The notes below the pieces were generated by a model, which searched no databases, had not been told where the DNA came from, and saw only the letters and a list, made by a program, of their open reading frames with translations. This document shows, piece after piece, positions 1 through 8,832 of a stretch of 34,487 nucleotides of DNA. The position numbers and the translations under genes are program-made. Origin of the DNA: UBA1268 sp965662195 (lineage in GTDB: Bacteria; Planctomycetota; Planctomycetia; Pirellulales; UBA1268); the NCBI GenBank assembly GCA_965662195.1, contig CBFIHA010000035.1, forward strand, positions 1 to 34,487, given 5' to 3'. Every line of letters begins with the position of its first letter. Position 1 is the first letter of the stretch.

Positions 1-1
1 G

Positions 2-91
2 CTCAAGGCGGCAGCCCGGCTTGGCATCAACCGCAACACACTGCGAAAGAAGCTGCTCGAACACGGCCTGGACGAGTCCGACGAGGGCTGA
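2..91 (+). CDS. C-terminal end of a Fis-type helix-turn-helix regulator (partial)
   Basis: An open frame enters from the left edge and ends at the TGA at 89-91, giving 29 residues. It contains the text AARLGINRNTLRKKL, the recognition-helix pattern of the Fis family (A-x-x-LGI-x-R-x-T-L-x-x-K-L). This module forms the C-terminus of NtrC-type sigma-54 activators and of short two-component regulators, and also of Fis itself. Only the last helices are visible, so which of these it is cannot be decided. The short acidic tail DESDEG after the HTH is ordinary. The gene converges on lipA, 124 bases away. Confidence 0.8.
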   Translation, partial: LKAAARLGINRNTLRKKLLEHGLDESDEG

Positions 92-162
92 CTGCCCGTG
101 GAAAAAGCCCTCCATGGCCCCTGCCCGCGAATGCGGGGGAACAATAGCCCACTTGGGAAGCA

Positions 163-187
163 CCCGAAAACGCCGAGGGTTTTCGGG
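163..187. terminator. Perfect 9-bp hairpin between convergent genes
   Basis: Positions 163-171 (cccgaaaac) and 179-187 (gttttcggg) are perfectly complementary around a 7-base loop. The hairpin lies 72 bases after the regulator stop and 29 bases after the lipA stop, so it could end transcription from both sides. Neither strand has a strong T-run after the stem, so intrinsic termination is plausible but not certain. A smaller hairpin (124-128 with 133-137, 4-base loop) sits just upstream on the plus strand. Confidence 0.5.
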
Positions 188-215
188 GCTGCTAAGGCAA
201 CAAAGCGACCAGCCC

Positions 216-1175
216 TCACGCCTCGGCCATTTCGCGGGCGTGGTAGCTCGACCGCACCAGGGGGCCGGAGGCGACCTTGGCGAAGCCCATCGATCGGGCC
301 AGGTCACCCAGTTCGTCAAACTCCTCCGGCGGCACGTACCGGACGACCGGCAGGCTGTCGAGGCTCGGCTGCAAATACTGCCCCAGCGTCAGGAAGTCGA
401 CGCCCCGATCGAGCAGATCGGCAAAGACCTCGAGCAACTCCTCCCGGGTCTCGCCCAGTCCCAGCATCAGGCCACTCTTGGTTTTGATCTCAGGCATGAG
501 CCGCTTGGCATCGGCGAGTAGCTGGAGCGTCCAGGCGTAAACGCTCTTGCGGCCGCGGACCTCGCGGTAGAGCCGCGGCACCGTTTCGGTGTTGTGGTTG
601 AAGACCTCGGGCCGGCTCTCCAGCAGTCGTTCGAGGGCCCCCTCCTTGCCGATGAAGTCAGGCACCAGCACCTCGATCGTTGCCCCGGTGGCCTGCCGCA
701 CCGCCGTGACCGTCCGGCGAAAGTGGTCGGCCCCGCCGTCCGGCAGATCGTCGCGGGTCACGCTGGTGATCACGACATGCCCCAGGCCCAGCCGGCGGGC
801 CGCCTCGGCTACCCGTTCGGGCTCGTCGGCCTCAAGCTCCTCGGTCTTACCCTTGGGCACCGAACAGAAGCCGCACGGTCGGGTGCAGACATTACCCAGA
901 ATCATGAAGGTGGCCGTGCCCGCCGACCAACACTCCAGCCGGTTGGGGCATTTCGCCGAGGAGCAGACCGTCTCCAGGTCAAGCTCGGCAATCAGCCCCG
1001 CGGTTTCCCCATGGCCCCCACCGGCGGCTAGGTTCTGCCGCAGCCACGGGGGCAGCCGCCGCGACATTGGCGGAGCCGCCACGGCCGCCGCGCTCCCACA
1101 GCTTCCCGCTGCGGTTGCCGCAGGGCCGCCCAGAATCGGCAGGAGGTCAGTTGAGTGCAACGAATTGCTCGACAT
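216..1175 (-). CDS. lipA: Lipoyl synthase LipA (radical SAM)
   Basis: LipA inserts two sulfur atoms into protein-bound octanoyl groups to make lipoyl cofactors for 2-oxoacid dehydrogenases and the glycine cleavage system. The 319-residue protein has both iron-sulfur sites of the family. The auxiliary cluster ligands are C71, C76 and C82 (C-x4-C-x5-C), and the radical-SAM ligands are C97, C101 and C104 (CTRPCGFC). The conserved C-terminal RSSY (308-311), whose serine contacts the auxiliary cluster, is present. The ATG at 1175 has a strong Shine-Dalgarno, GAGGAGG at 1182-1188, which overlaps the stop of the LipB-like gene. About 35 residues at the N-terminus are Ala/Gly/Pro-rich, and an internal Met37 is a weaker alternative start. 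The gene is last of a three-gene coupled group. Confidence 0.96.
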   Translation of the reverse strand: MSSNSLHSTDLLPILGGPAATAAGSCGSAAAVAAPPMSRRLPPWLRQNLAAGGGHGETAGLIAELDLETVCSSAKCPNRLECWSAGTATFMILGNVCTRPCGFCSVPKGKTEELEADEPERVAEAARRLGLGHVVITSVTRDDLPDGGADHFRRTVTAVRQATGATIEVLVPDFIGKEGALERLLESRPEVFNHNTETVPRLYREVRGRKSVYAWTLQLLADAKRLMPEIKTKSGLMLGLGETREELLEVFADLLDRGVDFLTLGQYLQPSLDSLPVVRYVPPEEFDELGDLARSMGFAKVASGPLVRSSYHAREMAEA

Positions 1176-1186
1176 GAGATGCCTCC

Positions 1187-1975
1187 TCAGGCAGTGAGGT
1201 GTTCGCGGATCAACGAGCGCCGGCCGGCCACCGGGGGCAGCGGCAGACCCGACTGGATGACAACGTCACTCAGCCCCAAGGCGTCAGCCAATGAACGGAC
1301 CAACGCGGTGCGGGCATCCTGCAGCCGCACCCGGCGGCGGAGATCGGCCTCCACTGATCCCATGGTACGCACCGGCACGCCGGCTGCGACCGGCACCGTC
1401 CGCACCCCACGAAACAGGCCAAGATCGGGGCAGACGTTGACAAAGCCGCCGTGCCAGACGATGCCGCGGCGAACCGCCAAACTGACTGCCGCCAGCAGGC
1501 CCGTGCGGCCGAAAATCCCGGGGTGCCGGGAGTCGCGGGCAGTGGTGCAGCGGAGGCTACGGATGGCCGCCTCCAGCCCCGCCTCAAACCGCTCGACCAG
1601 CCCACCGACATCATGCGGCCCCAAGCCAAGTGCAGCCAGCGGCACAAACAGGGCGATTCCCACCTGCCCTGGGCCGTGCGGCACGACCCCGCCACCCCGG
1701 CCGACGAATCGGACCGGAACACCGCGGGCGGCCAGCTCCTCCGGCGACCACTCGATGTCGGTCTGGGAACCGAGGCGACCGATCGTGATGCCAACCGCCG
1801 GCTCGTAGATGACCAGCGTCGGCGGCCGACCCTGCGGTTCTGAGACGTCCCAGGCCAGCCGTTCGGCCATCATCTGATAACTGTCGTGGTCGAGTCGACC
1901 GGCCAGCCAGACGCTCAGCTGGCGATGGCTCTCAGCCGGCTCGCGACTCATTGTCCTCGAAACCGGGGCCATCAT
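1187..1975 (-). CDS. LipB-like octanoyltransferase-family protein lacking the catalytic Lys and Cys
   Basis: LipB moves octanoate from acyl carrier protein to lipoyl domains, using a lysine and a cysteine as catalytic pair. This 262-residue protein is plainly of that fold: RGGGVVPHGPGQ at 93-104 matches the family RGG-x-x-x-HGPGQ, HG is at 175-176 and a DLGLF segment at 184-188. The catalytic residues are not there. Counting back 15 residues from HG, where family members carry the Lys of K-x-A-A-I-G, gives Leu160 (codon CTG at 1496-1498). The usual PCG cysteine falls in TVPVAAG at 193-199. Nothing else looks broken. The start overlaps the stop of the upstream 1363-residue gene (ATGA at 1972-1975), and lipA follows after 11 bases. 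It may be a binding-only relative, or use another mechanism. The family is well supported but the activity is doubtful. Confidence 0.8.
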   Translation of the reverse strand: MMAPVSRTMSREPAESHRQLSVWLAGRLDHDSYQMMAERLAWDVSEPQGRPPTLVIYEPAVGITIGRLGSQTDIEWSPEELAARGVPVRFVGRGGGVVPHGPGQVGIALFVPLAALGLGPHDVGGLVERFEAGLEAAIRSLRCTTARDSRHPGIFGRTGLLAAVSLAVRRGIVWHGGFVNVCPDLGLFRGVRTVPVAAGVPVRTMGSVEADLRRRVRLQDARTALVRSLADALGLSDVVIQSGLPLPPVAGRRSLIREHLTA

Positions 1976-4900
1976 GCCTGCCCCTTCTGCCGCGACACCG
2001 CGGCGAGCAGTTCGTTCCAGGGCAGACGATTCCAGCTGAGCACATCGGCCAGCGCGGCCGGTAGCAGCGGCCGGCCACCTTCAGGGTCGAGCCCGCCCGC
2101 CTCAGCCTCCTCAACTGCCCGGTCGACACCGGCGCTGAGCTGCTCCAGCCAGTCGGGCACCTCGACACCCGACCCGCTCGCCATGCCCAGAAGTCCCTCG
2201 GCCCGTTCCTCCAGCCGCTGGCCGGCTCCGGCCGGTTCACCGCTAAGAAGCTCCGCAACGGCTGGCTCAACCAGTGCTTCCAGTTCGTCTAATTCGAGCA
2301 TCGCTGTAAAGGGACGCTGCACCCGGTCAGCCACGCTCGCCAGCCGCACCCCGGTGGCCTGCTGGACCGCAGCCAGCCGCTCAATGAGATCGTCAGCCGC
2401 CTCAGCTGTTTCAGCCTGCATCCGCTGCCGCCAGGCAGTGGCAGCGGCGGTCGCCCCACGGCGGACCAGCACCCGGTGGGCCATGCTCACCGGCCGCAGC
2501 GTCCAGGCAATCCGCTCGTACTCAGCCTTGATCCGGAGGAACTCCAGCAATATGTGCAGGCACTCACCCCGGTCGGACTGGGTTGTGGTGGAGTTCCAGT
2601 CACGGTACTCGGAATGGTTCTCGGCCACACTCTCAAGCACCAGCCGCAGCCGGCTGGCCGCCTGCTTCAGCGGGAGCCGCCCGCTGGCCAACGCCTCGAT
2701 CAGCTGGCCCGGGTGGCTGCCCCCAGCCGTAGCCTCGTCCTCGGCTGCTGCCCGCCAGCTCGGTTCGCTGGCTTCTTGTTCCATCAGCTGCTCCAGAAAG
2801 GGCCGCACACCGCTCCGCAGGATGCCGCGCAGGGATGGTGGGGTGAGCAGATGCTGGGTGAACAGCCCCGCTCCGTAGCGTTCGATGAACTCCTGCACCG
2901 GGGCGAAGGCCTTGTCATCCCGCACCCGCTCGAGCACCGACAGCCGGAGCTGCCGGGCATGAGTGGTCCAGGTTTCCAGCAGCTGGGGAATGAGGATCGC
3001 CAGCCCATCGAGGATGCGCTGGGTCACCTCGTCTGCCGTTGGCTCGGCTTCACCCGGACCGGCCACGGGCGCACTGGTGACGATCCGGCCGACCAGGGCC
3101 GTGGTGGCAGCTTCAAAGACCCGGTCAAACTCACTAACACTGGCGGCCCCGCGGGGCCGCCGGCTTTCCAGACTCTTCGCCAGCCGCACCAGTCCGATTG
3201 TCTCCTCAACCAGGCCACGCCGCGGCAGCAGGCCCACCAGCCGCTCCAGCAGCCGCTCCCGCATCCGAGCCGCCACGATCCGGTCGGGGCGACCGCCCCG
3301 GGAGAGCGGCACATAGAGCACCGGCTTGCCCTTGAGCCGCCGCCTGATCCGCTCAAGCTGCTCGTGAATGGTTTGCTGATCTTCAGCAAAGATGGCCGCC
3401 AGCAGCCGGCCCACCGCCGGCTTGGGACCGCCCCGATCGCTGCGAGAACCACTCCGCCGGGCCGTCGGCCGCGGGGATGGCCGCACCTCACCGCGGGCCA
3501 GTGCCAGCCGGGCCGACAGCATCCAGATCGTTTCCCCGGTCTGCAGTGCCGCCTCGATCAGTCGTTCGGCTGCCGCATCCCGCTGCCACCGCAGCCGGTC
3601 AAACTCGGTCGGCGACATGCCGGGCGCCGGCTGCTGATCGCGGGTCACAATGTGGCTGGCAGCCCGCACCATCGCCTTCCGTAGCCGCCGCAGGGTCTGC
3701 CGCCAGGCAAGCATTGATTCAATCTCGGCAGGCAGGGGCTCGACCCGGCCAGCAGCAGCGTCGAGGCAGCCGGTGGTCACCACCTGCCGGAGCATGACGA
3801 TCACACCGGTGAGAAAATCGGCCGCCTCCTCAACCGCGACCACCGGGTGCCCTTCACCACCGGGGAGATCGACGTCCATCATGCCGCCATCGGTCCCATC
3901 GTCGGCCGAATCCTGCCAGACCATCGACTCATAGGCCGAGGCAACGCTCTCATCGGCGGCCAGCTGATCCTCGTCGGCATCATCGGGCAGGGAAAAATCA
4001 GCCTCATTGCGGACGGCCGGCTCCTGGCCAGTGGCCGCCAGTTCAATCACCTCGGCGACCCCGGCAGTATTGGCTTCGATCAGTTCGAGGAATCGCCGCA
4101 CCCGGTTACGGCCCGGTTCACTCAGATCGGCCAGCGCCGCCCGCAACCAGCGTTGGGAGGCCAACAGCCAGGAGGGACCTGAATGGTCGATTTCGTCTCC
4201 CTCCAGCAGCGAGGCCCAGTGCACGAGCAGCCCCATCGCCGCATCAAGGTCCCGCTCCCGCAGCAAGGCCTCGGCAGCGGCGGCGTGGGTACGGGCTGAG
4301 GAGAAATCGGCCACCGCTTCCCGCCAGAAGCCGGGGGCAAGGGGCGCCGGGGCCGTGGCTCGGCGTTCCTCGAGCACAGCAATCACCTCACGGGCCGATT
4401 GCAGCAGTTCCTGTCCGGAGAGCTGTGGCACACCAGATACGGTGGTGGTGGCGAACTGATCCCACCAGGTGGCCAGTTCCTCAACAGCCGCGCCGGCCCG
4501 GTCGGCAAGCATCTGATCAGCCTCCAGCCGGGCCCGCTGCCAGACGGTGCAGGCCCCCTCAAGCAGGTTGCTGACACTGCCGATCAGATCATCGACCCGC
4601 GGATCGGGAAGCGACTCCCCCCCCGGCTCATGCAGGGGGAACTGGCCGGCGAGCCCGAGGATGTTCCAAGGGTCGACCAGCGCGCCGCAGCCGATTCCCC
4701 GCAGCAGCAGGTCGCGGGCTTCGTCGAGACTGGCCAACGCCGTGGTCAGCCCGTCGGCCCGCTCGCGGCGAACGGCCCGCTGGGCGGCCACGATCCGGCT
4801 GGTGATCCGGGCCAGCGTCCGGGCACTCGCGGCAGGCACCCGCCCCACCAGCCGTTCAGCCGCCTCCGACCGACCCAGCCGGGCAAGCACCGAGGCCAGC

Positions 4901-6063
4901 GTGACGCTCTCCACCTGCCGGGCCCGGCGGGCGGCCAGCAGCATGTTGATATGCCGGCGGACCCCACCAAACGGCTGCCGCAGGGCCGCCGCCTCCGCCT
5001 CCAGACGGTCCCGGTGACCGGCCGGCAGCCGGGTCATCAGCCAGCGATAGAAACTGTCGCGATAGCTGGCGATCCGTGGCAGCAACTCCGCCAGCGGCAT
5101 CCCCGCCTGCGGTGCCCCCGGCCCACGCCCCGACAGGCCCGATGCCATCAGCATGACACCTGCCAGCACGGCGGCGGACTCTTCCCGAAGTTCGGCCGGG
5201 GCAATCTCGGCACCGTGCGTCTCCGGCCACGAGAGGATGCCCTCCAGGGTCGACTGCTGGATCACCAGTCGACGGTAGCAGCCGTCATCGTCGATCAGCG
5301 CTGGGTCCCAGAGGCCAAAGAGATAGTTGGGCCGGCTCGCCGCCGGATGCAGAAAATCGAAGGCCCGCGGATCGATCGCCAGTTCACTGAGCAGTGCCGG
5401 CTCGAAGTCGGCCTGCCGTAACAGGTCGGCCGGCGCCTCCTGGAGGATACCGATGGCCCGATCGACCAATCGGGCAAACCGTCCCTGGGCCGTCCCTACG
5501 CCGGCCACGAACAGCGGCAGCGGCCGCACCCGCTCGTGTGGATAGGGCTCGGAGAGCTGGCCGTTCTCGAGCACCGCCACCGGCCGCCAGCCGAGGTAGT
5601 CATTGAGGCGGGCAATGGCCCGGTCGACAAGTTGGGGACCGGCATCGTCCCAGGGGCCGCCAGTGGCGAGCACCGCCTGGGCAGCCGCCATAATGAAGAA
5701 CGGCCGCTCCAGGGCTCCAGGTGGCTGATGCTCCAGCAGGTCGCGGTGAAACTTCCGGTAGGCCGGCAGCAGCTGTTCAAAGACAAGCTCGATCACGGCG
5801 GCGGCCTGCCGGTCATCGTGAAAGGCAGGATCGGTCTGCTTGAGGCGGGCCAGTTCCTCACGGAGGACCGCCCCCACCCGGAGTGCGGTGTCGGCCCGCT
5901 CCACCAGCTCGCCGTCTGGCCCCGGCGGCTCGAACCGGGCAAAGAGTTCACTGGCCGCACGCCAGGCGACTGCATCGGCAGCCCCAGCCGAAAAATTGAG
6001 GTATCCCAGCAGGGCCGCGAGCGGATCGGCGGGGGAGTCGGTGGATCGAGGAACCTTCGGCAT
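1972..6063 (-). CDS. 1363-residue orphan protein, mostly helical, unknown function
   Basis: I do not recognise a domain. The protein is rich in Ala, Leu, Arg and Glu, with long stretches of helical character that look like repeated helix pairs, though I see no clean TPR or HEAT signature. An acidic, Asp/Glu-rich segment lies about midway (near 3830-4020). No signal peptide or convincing membrane segment is visible, so a cytoplasmic place is likely. The frame stays open to an ATG at 6183, but the extra 40 residues are low-complexity Arg/Pro/Ala. The ATG at 6063 begins a sequence of normal character, so I chose it; neither start has a clear SD. The stop overlaps the LipB-like start by four bases (ATGA), implying translational coupling and perhaps a shared task with lipoate metabolism. 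The upstream neighbour is divergent (6281). Confidence 0.85.
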   Translation of the reverse strand: MPKVPRSTDSPADPLAALLGYLNFSAGAADAVAWRAASELFARFEPPGPDGELVERADTALRVGAVLREELARLKQTDPAFHDDRQAAAVIELVFEQLLPAYRKFHRDLLEHQPPGALERPFFIMAAAQAVLATGGPWDDAGPQLVDRAIARLNDYLGWRPVAVLENGQLSEPYPHERVRPLPLFVAGVGTAQGRFARLVDRAIGILQEAPADLLRQADFEPALLSELAIDPRAFDFLHPAASRPNYLFGLWDPALIDDDGCYRRLVIQQSTLEGILSWPETHGAEIAPAELREESAAVLAGVMLMASGLSGRGPGAPQAGMPLAELLPRIASYRDSFYRWLMTRLPAGHRDRLEAEAAALRQPFGGVRRHINMLLAARRARQVESVTLASVLARLGRSEAAERLVGRVPAASARTLARITSRIVAAQRAVRRERADGLTTALASLDEARDLLLRGIGCGALVDPWNILGLAGQFPLHEPGGESLPDPRVDDLIGSVSNLLEGACTVWQRARLEADQMLADRAGAAVEELATWWDQFATTTVSGVPQLSGQELLQSAREVIAVLEERRATAPAPLAPGFWREAVADFSSARTHAAAAEALLRERDLDAAMGLLVHWASLLEGDEIDHSGPSWLLASQRWLRAALADLSEPGRNRVRRFLELIEANTAGVAEVIELAATGQEPAVRNEADFSLPDDADEDQLAADESVASAYESMVWQDSADDGTDGGMMDVDLPGGEGHPVVAVEEAADFLTGVIVMLRQVVTTGCLDAAAGRVEPLPAEIESMLAWRQTLRRLRKAMVRAASHIVTRDQQPAPGMSPTEFDRLRWQRDAAAERLIEAALQTGETIWMLSARLALARGEVRPSPRPTARRSGSRSDRGGPKPAVGRLLAAIFAEDQQTIHEQLERIRRRLKGKPVLYVPLSRGGRPDRIVAARMRERLLERLVGLLPRRGLVEETIGLVRLAKSLESRRPRGAASVSEFDRVFEAATTALVGRIVTSAPVAGPGEAEPTADEVTQRILDGLAILIPQLLETWTTHARQLRLSVLERVRDDKAFAPVQEFIERYGAGLFTQHLLTPPSLRGILRSGVRPFLEQLMEQEASEPSWRAAAEDEATAGGSHPGQLIEALASGRLPLKQAASRLRLVLESVAENHSEYRDWNSTTTQSDRGECLHILLEFLRIKAEYERIAWTLRPVSMAHRVLVRRGATAAATAWRQRMQAETAEAADDLIERLAAVQQATGVRLASVADRVQRPFTAMLELDELEALVEPAVAELLSGEPAGAGQRLEERAEGLLGMASGSGVEVPDWLEQLSAGVDRAVEEAEAGGLDPEGGRPLLPAALADVLSWNRLPWNELLAAVSRQKGQA

Positions 6064-6280
6064 CAAACGGATGGCAGGGTCGGCAGCGGCCGCTGGGGCC
6101 GCCGGGAACTGTGACGGCGGAAACCCATATCCTACCAGCCTGGGCCCGCTTCGCAGCCGGGTCGGCTGCCGTCCGCGTTGCATGGGGGATTTGGCGAATT
6201 AGCCTCAGAAGACTGCGGTTCTTGGGTGGTGCAAAATGCCCAACCGGACGGCAGTTGACTTCCCCCGCGAGCCCGTGGCC

Positions 6281-7648
6281 ATGATTCGACTCACCAATCG
6301 GCAGATCTCTCTCCGGCCGGCCCTGCTGTTGTTGATGCTTGTGGCGGCAGCCCGGCCGCCGCTGGCCCGGGGGGAGTGCCTCTCCGGGACAGCGGCCGAT
6401 GCCTTTGAGGCTGAGCGGGTCGGCCTGTCCCGTGAATGGATCGTGCAACTGCCCTTCGAGTCGACCGGCTACCGGCTGGGACGCGTCGATGTCGGCCGCT
6501 GGACGGTGGTGGCCCAGTCGGGCGACGGCAAGGTGCATGCCGTTCGGGCCGGCGATCCCGCCCTGGCCCGGCCCGGAACACCGCCGCCCGGCACGCTGCT
6601 GTGGTCGACCAGCCTCGGAGTACCGCTGGCTCCGCAGCAGGCCGCCGGCATTGACGGCAGGCTGGTCGTGGTCACCCACGACATGCAGGTAGTCGGGCTG
6701 CAGGCTCGCACCGGTTCGGTCTTCTGGCGCCGACGGCTGCCGGTGCCGCCATCGGCCGGCGGGCTTCCTGTCGGCAACTGGGTCTATGTGCCGCTGCGAA
6801 ACGCCACTGTGCTGCGGCTGCCGGCCAACCCCTTCCGCCAGCCGTTTTCGGAACCGCAGGCTGCCGGATCAGACGAGCCCAAGGAAAGCGGTTCGGAAGA
6901 GCTGGTCAGCCTCGATCCGATCGAGATCAATTCCCATGGACTGATCGAGCAGCAGCCCGCCAGCTACGCCGGTGGTGTGATCTGGTGCACTCGCAACGGT
7001 CACCTGACGGCGATTGAACCGGCGGAGGATGCCTGGGCAAGGCACGAGTTTGAGCTCAGGCAGCAGCCTGGTGGCCCCGTACTCGTCCGCAACCAGACAG
7101 TCTTTGCCACCACCGAGACCGGCGAACTGATCCGGTTCGAGGATGCCCCGGGAGGTCTGCGGCTCGGCTGGCGGCGACTGCTCGAGACGTCGCTCCATCC
7201 CAACGAACCGCGGCCACAGCTGCTGCTGACCGGCGAAACCCTGATCGTGTCACTGGGTGAAGCTGGGATTGCCGCCCACGCAGCCGACACCGGACGACGG
7301 CTCTGGAAGTCACCCCTCGAGGCCGAACTGCTCGCCGTCGTGGGCAGCCGGGTCTGGTGCTTCGACCGGCAGAAGATGCTGACCGGCCTGAGCCTTGCCG
7401 ATGGTGAGCCCGAGGCCTTCCTCAACCCCGGTCCGTTCACCCTGCCGGTGACCAACCGAGCCTCCGAGCGGCTGATTCTGGCATCACCACGCGGGCTGCT
7501 GGCCGCACTGGGACCTCGCACGGTCGCCGGCGAACCACCGGCCGCTGCGGCTGACACTGAACCTCAAGTGACGCCTGACGCGCCAGCCGCTGCCCCACCG
7601 GAAAAGCCCGAAAAAGAGGGTGCAGACGAACGGTTCAACTTCTTTTGA
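6281..7648 (+). CDS. Secreted PQQ/BamB-like beta-propeller protein
   Basis: The 455-residue product starts with a clear signal peptide: basic MIRLTNR, a hydrophobic core (LLLLMLVAAA) and a likely cleavage after ARG or ALARG near residue 30. The body has repeated segments of the PQQ-propeller type: 'WSTSLG', 'GLQARTGSVFWRRRL', 'LTAIEPAEDAW' and 'AAHAADTGRRLWKS', each a strand ending in Asp/Thr-Gly then W. The C-terminal 40 residues are Pro/Ala/Glu-rich, ending DERFNFF. No enzyme residues are recognisable, so a binding or scaffold role outside the cytoplasm is the safest reading. An in-frame ATG at 6236 would add 15 residues before the signal peptide, and 6281 is preferred for that reason. It is divergent from the large orphan and convergent with the 49-residue gene. 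Confidence 0.8.
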   Translation: MIRLTNRQISLRPALLLLMLVAAARPPLARGECLSGTAADAFEAERVGLSREWIVQLPFESTGYRLGRVDVGRWTVVAQSGDGKVHAVRAGDPALARPGTPPPGTLLWSTSLGVPLAPQQAAGIDGRLVVVTHDMQVVGLQARTGSVFWRRRLPVPPSAGGLPVGNWVYVPLRNATVLRLPANPFRQPFSEPQAAGSDEPKESGSEELVSLDPIEINSHGLIEQQPASYAGGVIWCTRNGHLTAIEPAEDAWARHEFELRQQPGGPVLVRNQTVFATTETGELIRFEDAPGGLRLGWRRLLETSLHPNEPRPQLLLTGETLIVSLGEAGIAAHAADTGRRLWKSPLEAELLAVVGSRVWCFDRQKMLTGLSLADGEPEAFLNPGPFTLPVTNRASERLILASPRGLLAALGPRTVAGEPPAAAADTEPQVTPDAPAAAPPEKPEKEGADERFNFF

Positions 7649-7688
7649 TCGTGACTGCTGATGCAAGCACCGACGCTGTCACGGCAGC

Positions 7689-7838
7689 TTACGGTGCCAG
7701 CGGCAGTCCATCACGATAGAGCTCGAGCGCGAGGATCAGGCAGCCGATCGAGATCGCCACGAATGACAGAATCAGCATCGCCGTATAGTTGTCCATCGGC
7801 GTTGGCCCGCGGCCGCTGCTGTCACTCTTCTCCGCCAT
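7689..7838 (-). CDS. 49-residue single-helix membrane protein
   Basis: A short complete frame: ATG at 7836-7838, TAA at 7689-7691. The N-terminal 20 residues are polar (MAEKSDSSGRGPTP and so on). A hydrophobic helix of about 22 residues follows (MLILSFVAISIGCLILALEL), then a short tail YRDGLPLAP. It looks like a tail-facing single-pass inner-membrane microprotein. It lies 54 bases after the coiled-coil membrane protein gene on the same strand, with a GGAGA about 12 bases before the start, so the two are probably co-transcribed. Codon use and the amphipathic layout fit a real gene. Function unknown; it may be a partner of its upstream neighbour. Confidence 0.7.
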   Translation of the reverse strand: MAEKSDSSGRGPTPMDNYTAMLILSFVAISIGCLILALELYRDGLPLAP

Positions 7839-7892
7839 GATCTGTTCTTGTCTCCCGGTTTGCGGGCAGCCTCCAGCAGCACGCTGGTTGGC

Positions 7893-8720
7893 TCAACTAT
7901 CGAGCTTCAGTCGGGTCGCGACGCGGTCACCCCGCTGGACGATGCCCCGGGCATAGTCCTTCAGGATGCGGACCACCGCCCGGTCGGGCGTGACACTGAC
8001 AACCTCGAGCCGGCCGAGGTACTGATCGGCCCGGAAGACCTCGAGCTCGTGCCCCTTCTGCAGACCATCGTCGCTGCCGATCGAGACCTCGACCAGATTG
8101 TCACTCACCGCCGTGACCACCCCGTCAACCTCGGGGATGATGTTCTTGGGACGTTGCAGCGAGAGGCCGTTCTGCGCGAGCATCTGCCGGGCATCACTCA
8201 CCTGCCGTTCCAACTGATCCCGGCGCTCGCTGGCCATCGCCAGTTCCGACTCGGACTGGTGCAGCTTTGCCGCCAGTTCGGCTCCCCGGTTGACCATGCC
8301 CTTGAGATCTTCCTGCAGATCCTTGATCTCATCACGAAGTGTGATGATCAGCTTTTCGGCCTCGTCCCGCTCCTGCTTGGCCCGACTCAACTCGGCAATG
8401 TCGTTATCGAGTTTGACGAGCTGTTCGTTCCGCTTGTTCTGCAGGTCGGCCAGTTCGCTGTTCTTCTCGGCAAGCGCTGTCTGGAGGGCGGCGACTACTC
8501 TGTCGCGGGCGGCTTTCGAGGCGGCGAGGTCCTCGTTGAGCCTGGTGATCGCGGCCTCTTTCTGCTGCCGCTCGTCGGTCACCTTGGTCAGTTCGTCCTC
8601 CAACCGTTTGGATTCTTTCTGCCAGTTGGTGTGGGAGGAGAAGATGGCGACCGCAAAGCTCATGAACACCACGCTCATGATCAGAACGGCGAAGACGAAG
8701 ATTTTGCCGATGGTGTTCAT
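7893..8720 (-). CDS. Membrane-anchored coiled-coil protein with C-terminal beta domain
   Basis: The 275-residue protein begins with one membrane helix (about residues 5-28: IGKIFVFAVLIMSVVFMSFAV). A long heptad-rich coiled coil (about 35-200, full of Glu, Lys, Leu and Gln) follows. The C-terminal domain (about 205-275) reads as beta strands, with GVVTAV, VEVSIGSDDGLQKGHELEV and AVVRIL, a pattern seen in the C-terminal domain of FlgT-like and similar proteins where 'GSDDGL-x-KG' marks a tight turn. The likely topology is N-in with the coiled coil in the periplasm. The frame is open for 30 more residues upstream (to 8810), but ATG 8720 sits exactly before the membrane helix. It probably has a structural or anchoring envelope role; no enzyme motif is visible. 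Confidence 0.8.
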   Translation of the reverse strand: MNTIGKIFVFAVLIMSVVFMSFAVAIFSSHTNWQKESKRLEDELTKVTDERQQKEAAITRLNEDLAASKAARDRVVAALQTALAEKNSELADLQNKRNEQLVKLDNDIAELSRAKQERDEAEKLIITLRDEIKDLQEDLKGMVNRGAELAAKLHQSESELAMASERRDQLERQVSDARQMLAQNGLSLQRPKNIIPEVDGVVTAVSDNLVEVSIGSDDGLQKGHELEVFRADQYLGRLEVVSVTPDRAVVRILKDYARGIVQRGDRVATRLKLDS

Positions 8721-8832
8721 GCCGACGCCTGTCGCTGAGTCCCTGAAAATCCTACTGGGAAAGGTCCTGCCCGGGCCAGGCTGCCGTGTCACCGCACCCT
8801 GGTGAAGCATCGACTTCCCACGACCTCGACCT

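Noticed and set aside
2476..5421. Long plus-strand frames opposite the large orphan (402 and 340 residues)
   Set aside because: Pro/Arg/Gln-rich text typical of antisense frames in high-GC DNA. The minus frame stays open for over 4 kb, which chance would not give.
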